From Rhytidiadelphus loreus (Eukaryota; Streptophyta; Bryopsida; Hypnales; Hylocomiaceae), in assembly GCA_947034895.1 (NCBI GenBank), contig OX344763.1, positions 84,215,093 to 84,279,092 on the forward strand: 64,000 nt of DNA, written 5' to 3'. Position numbers and translations under genes: made by a program. Numbering within the stretch: position 1 is the stretch's first letter; the number at the start of each line of letters is the position of its first letter. A model generated the notes under the pieces. The model worked only from the letters and a program-made list of their open reading frames with translations, was not told the DNA's origin and did not search any database. This document shows positions 57,704 to 64,000 of this stretch, in pieces.

Positions 57704-59794
57704 ATGGATATTCATGGACCTGACGAGTTTGCGGTTCTAGTGCCCATATTACCTGCTGGTGTCATTGGCTACAAGGGATTGCCTCAGTAGTCTTGGATTA
57801 CAAAGTGTGTCACCCTCAGAAACGAAGCAAGGGATGACGTTGCAAAAGGAGTTTGCCAAAGTATTGACGTGGATCTTGTCATTGACAGTGATGGGAAGCC
57901 TTTGGGTGATGATCGTGTCGCAGTGCAAATTGCGGAGTCATTGTGCGAGGTAGAAGTCTCCTTAGGGTGGATGTGGTCAATGAAGGCCTAGCACATCACA
58001 CACATGTTTCTGAACGGTATCAACCTATATGACCATGACCAAACAGATAAATACAATACGGCTATGAATGCTCTCAATTGTCGTGTTCAAGTAGGGGTAC
58101 GTTCTCATGAAACCTCTCACGAGAGGAGGGACAAAGTCCTGCCTTCTAAAAAAGAATCCCTTCTCACTGCACAGGTAATTATTGAAGTGTCCACAAAACC
58201 ATGTTGCCACAGGAACTGCATACAACATTTCCTACGTCATGAAATTGAGTCCATACGGTATCAATTGCATGTGAAAGGTGGAGTGTATGTCCGCAAGCTT
58301 TGCCTTCTTGAAACACATAGGCAGATGCATAAAGACCTTGCTGGAAAGGAATGGATAACTCTAAGAAACATAGATGTGTGTCTCATTGCATGGTAGACCA
58401 TCCACGGGATTTCAAAAGCTACCTTCTATAGGTTCAAGTGCATGGCAAAAGAGGGCAAGAAAGTAGAGGCACATGGGAACTTGGCATTGAAGAAACCTCG
58501 TAGCCAGACTCTACAAGCTACCACTATACGTTGGACTTGATTGTAGGTGAAGCCAACAAAATGCCACACAAATTGAGAACACTAGAATCAGGGGAGAAAG
58601 TCCCTGCTATGATTTTGCCGTCGGCGTTTCGTTGGAGTGAGCAACTTCCAAAAATCAACAAGGCTAATGCAACATTTAATTTGCCTCCAATTTCATCTAG
58701 TGGCTTAAGCAACATCCGGCGTGCTTCTTTCTCTGAATATGTTGCAAAGGCTCGTGGAGACACTTTTGCAAGATGTGGTCTGTGTGATACGTACAAGAAA
58801 TTGAAGAGTGCTTGTACTCCGTTGTCTATTGCACAAGATAAGTAGGCGAGAATTTAACTACCCATCTTAGCGGGCAAGAGGCCTATAGGGAACTCTATTA
58901 TGGCTTTAGGCAAATATCTAAGGAATTTCCTAAAAAGATGCTATGCATCATCTATGACAAAATGGATCATTCCAAAACGGCTTCACCTCACTTCTCTCAC
59001 AAGACAAAAGCAACTGATTCTTTTATGAAAATGCTTGTGGCTATAATAAGTATGATTGCTTACGGTCATGGCGATGTTTGATATGCTCACTACGGCTTAG
59101 ACATTTTTCCAACGGATTCAAATCATATTGTTGGATCCATTGCGAGGTTGCTGCGTGATCTCGAAGGAGAACCAAGGAATTCATTGTGAATGTTATTTTT
59201 TGCGGAAACGAGCCAATCCACTTTAACTCAAGCGGTGTTGGAGGGCTCTGATATTTGTTTGGATTCTCTCTTTCTTCCTCCTCCAGAACCAATCCCTCGT
59301 AAGCCTTTGCCACCACTATTGACTCTCCAGCTTGACAATACGTCAGGGGACAACAAGAATTGTTGGGTTTTTGCTTTTTGCTCTCTCCTAGTTTTCAAAG
59401 GCATTTTCCGTGAAATATACATTAACTTCGTCATTGTCAGACACTCATGAAGATATTGATGCTCTTTTTGGTAGATGGAGCACAATGTTAAAGAGCAAAG
59501 ACTACCCGACACTTCCCAAACTCATGAAATCCTTCATGGATTGTAAAACCCACCCTATCATTCACTCATTCCTCATTTTATCGAGGAAGTTCCTGATTTC
59601 AAGCGATTTGTGCAAGGGTACTTGGGTACAGGTGGGAACTTTTTAGAAGGTTATTCTACATCACAGCAATTCAAGTTCTACATGGATTCAAGTGGATGGC
59701 CCTTGATGGTGTACAAGAACTTGTGTACAGACAAGGATTCACTATGAGAAAGTCTTGTTTTTTGGGACGAGTCCAAAAACGTGGGTACATGTTA
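57704..59794 (+). pseudogene. DDE-like transposase-type gene (DUF7869-like), degenerate
   Basis: It begins ATG 57704 (MDIHGPDEFAVLVPILPAG) just after a splice-acceptor-like CTTTCAG. Blocks in order, with several stops and frame changes: DVDLVIDSDGKPLGDDRVAV, KPCCHRNCIQHF (a Cys/His motif), ISKATFYRFKCMAKEGKK (helix-turn-helix-like), PHKLRTLESGEKVPAM, SSSGLSNIRRASFSEYVAK, FARCGLCDTYKKLKSAC, YDKMDHSKTASPHFSHK, YAHYGLDIFPTDSNH, LTLQLDNTSGDNKN, and HSHEDIDALFGRWSTML. The acidic residues in MDHS, QLDN and HEDIDALF suggest an RNase H-like DDE/D catalytic core. From memory, proteins with these phrases are numerous in seed-free plants and streptophyte algae and carry DUF7869; a search would be needed. 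Stops lie for example at 57788, 58394 and 58843. Confidence 0.65.
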
Positions 59795-62700
59795 AGTCAG
59801 ACATTAGGCATGTCAACTATAAATGTCTAGAAAAATCCGTCCAACTCGACGAGCCGAAAACATGAAGAAATCGAGAAAAACATCCCTCGTTTTCATAAGA
59901 ACGGCACAAAAAACATGGTTATTTTTTTGGCAAAATGCTGGACAGGTGGCAACCACATCAGTGCCACATGGCCTTTTTTTTTTTTTCCCCCACAACCCGC
60001 TCATGACATGGAACTTTTTGTTTTAAATGACGTGGCATATAGAAATTCCGACGTGGCATGTCGTGTCAACAGTTTGTGACGAGGTTCTGTACAGCAAATG
60101 GTGTTTAGGATGACGTTCTAGTTGACAGTAAGATGTTTCCTAACATGTCATGAGGAACATGGGATGCCTTTGGCTTCATGTTCTTTTATCATAAAGCGTG
60201 TGAAATCTTATGTGCACAAATCAGTTGCAACGTTTGAAATGATGTTCGTGTAGTCATAGTGCACGTCAATTTCAGAATGCTTCAAGGATTTAGGCTGCCT
60301 TGCATGATGTTGTCTATAATAATAATGCTCACTTCTGTATGTCTTGTACCTGGCCTAACTTGTGTCCAATACAACATTGGGTTGTATAGTTCACTCGTTC
60401 TGAGAATTAGAACCTATGTTCAATAGAGCATTGCATTGTGGTACTATACATGTGTCATTGGACATAAGCATCCAAGTATGCAGTCATGAAATTTCCTTGA
60501 AAAGCTCAGATGGCACAATCCATCAGACATTCTTGTCGACAAGTTGGAAAACATGGTTCGACAACTATTGTTATATAGTGTAGTGCGGTCATATGAAGTC
60601 CTGCATGTCATAGACATGGGATTCCAGAACAACGTGTACAAAATGCTACTCTGCTCAGTATATACACAACATTCTGAAAATGCAAACTTGAATGTCCAAA
60701 TAGCTCTCCTAAAAATAGACAATGACTTCACTAATATAGAACTTGTTGACATCCTCAATCATTACGTATAAGTAGTACCCTGTGAAAGTAGCGAGGCGTA
60801 AGGGGAATGAACGACTGCACAGTTTTTGTTCATAGAAAGGACAACATTTATTGCACAATGCTACATCCACACATAGTGGATGCTACTACAATTTGTAGAA
60901 GAAAAAACTATAAAGCATACCTTGTAGCCTACCCCAACTAACATGAAAATACCCCTCATCACTATAAATTCATGGTAGATAATTAATGTAGGAATACCTT
61001 TGATGAAGAGTTGAACAAACTTAGTATGCAAGTGCACCTGAGATGGTCGTTTCCTGTACGTTGCTTCCATACGCAATGAAGAATACAGAGTCGTTGCTAG
61101 TAGAAACGATGTTGTTGCTTGTGTATCACATGTTTGAAGCCAAAATTGGAGTTGCGACTTCAGAGTGTTTGCATATACAAAAAGTATATGACATAGTCAT
61201 CTAGTGATTGCATTCTGAAGTTCAATTGGCTGCTCCTGTCCTTGAAGTAAGAGCCTACAGAATCCATAGAAAAAGTGAATTTAGTCTCCTGAACACTGAA
61301 ATTGTAGCACTCCTAACTTGTGACTCATTTTTCGGTTCATATGTCAAAAGTGTGGCTTCTGCGTCATGGCACTTGAAGAACTACAAGTAGTTCTAGAAAA
61401 GATGATGCCAACGCACTACTGGCCTTGCACTATGACCATTTACAACGCAATGCATGCAATGCTAATAAGCTTATACAAAAACTATCACTTTGAGGAATCG
61501 GAAGTTGCAGACAATGAAGGACACAATAGGTGAAGTAGTGCTTCACTTGTGAAACACGTAAAACTAACTTAGAGAATGTAGAAAACGTGAATGGATGTGA
61601 CATCCACTGCTGTGCTTCATTTAGCACGCTTGTGAGTACATGTTTTGCAGATATTATCCTCTATCATGCTCTACATGAAAGCAACATAAATTCCTAGCTT
61701 GACAATCATATACAGCTACGAAATGGAATGAACTCATAACACGACAAACTTCTGCAATTATGTTGTATAAGCATGATTTACCTGAAGCAACTGTTTTGCA
61801 TAGTCTGTCATCTTGCAACAAAAAGAAGTGCTAGCACTTGCACCATGGTAAGCCTGACCATTCTGGACAAGCCAACAACACAAATATGGACATGCACTTC
61901 TTATGTACAAGAAATGAAGTGGATGGGTACTTATATGAGCTAAGAATGAAGACTTTCATGAAGTATAAAACGTTTTCATTTTTTTAAAACAACACCTCAC
62001 TCAGAATAGACAGTTATCATAATTGGAATTTCAAGTACTGGGCTGAAAAGGTGACGATAGAATTCACTTGTACACATGGAAGTATAGTACTGGCACGACA
62101 CACAATAGCCAAAAATTGCACAAACCTGAATGATACCTTTCATTGTCATCATGACCTCTATGATGAAGAAATGGACAAATGGCAACTCCTCCGCATATCC
62201 AATCAATGTGTTGGAATGAAATGCATTGCTCCGCCCTTCATGTGAACAACAGTTGACACTTTTTCTCCATTTCTGTAAGCGCAAGCACCACTATGGCATC
62301 CCTTGAAATTGGGTTTCTTTGTTCACTGTCCTCTGTACCTATTTCACAGAATACATTGCTTACATAGAAAAAATGATAGTCTTCCATGATGCATACTATT
62401 CATTCTTTTAACAAGGTAAGTATGACCTTCAGAAGCTTTTGCTCTACTACTTGGTGGAGTGAAGAAGCCCATCTCTTACATTGACAGCTATTATAGCTTT
62501 CTATTGTACGCAAAATACACCTGCTCATTGATAGAATGTGTCAATTGTATAGGTCCCACTTGGCGATGCTGTTGTAGTAGCTAGTGTCATCTCCAAATGA
62601 ACAACTCCAACATAGTCATTGTCTCACACACTACAAACTGTATACTCATTTGTTGTGAAACCTCTATACTCCATATAAGAATGTTTGGAATCCCTTGATT

Positions 62701-64000
62701 AACAGCTGTGTAACGTATAATAAAGCATACCAATAGCAATAGGCATTGTTGCTTCCATTCAATGATTTCTATTAGCATAGTGAACATGTGAAGGAATAAA
62801 CTTTTCTAAACACAACTTCACATTACATCTGAGAGTAGGAAAGCTTATATTACCTAACCGTGCAAAGGTAAGAAATGGAATTCATTTTCGCCAAATGAGC
62901 ATGTACGTGGGACCTTGTAGCATACATGTAGGGCTTTTCAATTCATTTGCTAATGTAGTGCAGGCCAAGAACATGCTTGCAATCAAATCTCCTAAACAAG
63001 GTTTGGAGTGCATATCCTGCTTGAACATAGTGCAAATTAAAGCATCATTGAAATGATAGCACGTACAGCACATTACGGAAGTTTTCCACTGTTAACCTGC
63101 GTTAGTATTTGTAGATGACGTTCTGTACCTTACCACTTCACTGTCTTCCACTCCTAACATGAATCCCTTGTAAGACAAGAATATTGTAACAAATCAAAGA
63201 TCCCATGCTTCAGATTCATTAATTCACATTCATCGTTCAAGAGGCTTGCTCAAGGTGAAAGTACAAAGTACAAGCACATTCCAGAGACAAAGCAACGCTC
63301 CTTACAAAATTGTAGAAATTGTATAGTACAAGAAGTCTTTTGTATACCTTGTACGTGACTACGATTTATTAATGCATAGTTGTTGCACCAAATAATCCCT
63401 TTTCTTTTGGAAACTTTACACATATGCTTGACGACAAACATTGCAGATTCATTCAGTTTGGTCGTGCTAGAATTTGACATACACAATTAGTACATCATGA
63501 GTACAGAACTACAGAAGTGGACATTCAAGTTGGCATGACAATTATATACATCTTCATAAGACTAGGCATGGACAATACAAAACAACATTCAGACAACATC
63601 ATTTCCTTAGTCATTGCCGTACATGTTAAACATCAAAGTTCTTACAGTTCTCAGAAGTAGTCTGTAGTGCTTTCTTCCGACATTGTAGCAGTAGGTGGGA
63701 GCTGTTGCACTGTTGAATTGCCATTACTGCCAAAGATGAACATGTTTATCATTGTAAGGCTTACGGAACAGAAGACTATTAAGGAAGTTCTAACATCACT
63801 AGAAGAAAACCAAAAGAAACTACGTTTTACTTCATAAAAACTACATTGTATTCAACAGAAAAGTATCATCTAGATTTTGTTGAATTCTCCCTTTGTAATG
63901 CAAAATTTTGCGTTCCAACGGTTCAATATAGAATTTGACAAGTAAAATGAAGATTTTTGATAAGTAAAGCGCATGATTTTGTATTAGAGTGAAATTTTTT
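59795..64000. other. AT-rich stretch, no supportable gene
   Basis: Many short frames, none with recognisable motifs or paralogues in the window; the longest (60758-60444 minus) has atypical composition. Phrases such as GACGTGGCAT and GCCACATGG near 59950-60065 might mark an element end but no partner was found. No palindromes of the 19-bp family beyond 57555. Confidence 0.4.

Noticed and set aside
60444..60758. 104-codon minus-strand frame
   Set aside because: No motif or homologue visible, Ser/Cys-rich composition typical of random AT-rich frames.

Overview
The window looks like nuclear DNA of a plant. It is AT-rich between genes and has TATA boxes, GT-AG introns, degenerate telomere-like words, a hAT transposase, and a DDE-like transposase family that I recall mainly from seed-free plants and streptophyte algae (recall, not checked). 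No gene fixes the species; a fern or another seed-free plant is a guess. I see no tRNA, rRNA or ordinary housekeeping gene. Almost everything readable belongs to mobile elements, and most reading frames are broken.

The main structure is a very large inverted duplication. Bases 1-16155 (arm A, running leftwards and cut by the window edge) reappear in reverse order at about 28880-45700 (arm B, running rightwards). Read outward from the inner end, each arm holds: a RING-H2 protein gene with a novel N-terminal domain; a coiled-coil gene with the same N-terminal domain (opposite strand); a protein-kinase-like gene (opposite strand); long GC-rich repeats; a spliced gene with at least four exons; and one more exon. 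Arm B continues into a third gene with the novel domain (46.5-48.1 kb), a hAT transposase (49.2-52.1 kb) and an element end at about 53378. Arm A has an element end of the same type at 16155. My reading is two decayed, divergently oriented copies of a giant hAT-type transposon, about 24.5 kb or more, carrying five cargo genes besides its transposase. Two further fragments of the same end lie at 4090-5169 and 23318-23820.

Two features tie the cargo together. A GC-rich minisatellite with core GGCGACTGCGGGT lies before every one of these genes and next to every preserved end. In addition, a leader block of about 35-60 bp recurs upstream of the five non-transposase genes even though their proteins differ. 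Both suggest shared control or transposase binding.

A second, unrelated system appears at 16.7-21.5 kb (minus strand) and 56.2-59.8 kb (plus strand). Two different degenerate genes are each accompanied by 6-8 scattered copies of a 19-bp near-perfect palindrome, TATCATCGAGTCGATGATA. The second gene resembles a DUF7869-type transposase. The rest (23.8-28.9, 53.4-56.2 and 59.8-64 kb) is AT-rich with no supportable gene. Younger insertions include a 564-bp hAT-type MITE with an exact 8-bp target duplication (29407-29970) and a poly(A)-tailed retroposon with a 14-bp target duplication (42334-42557).
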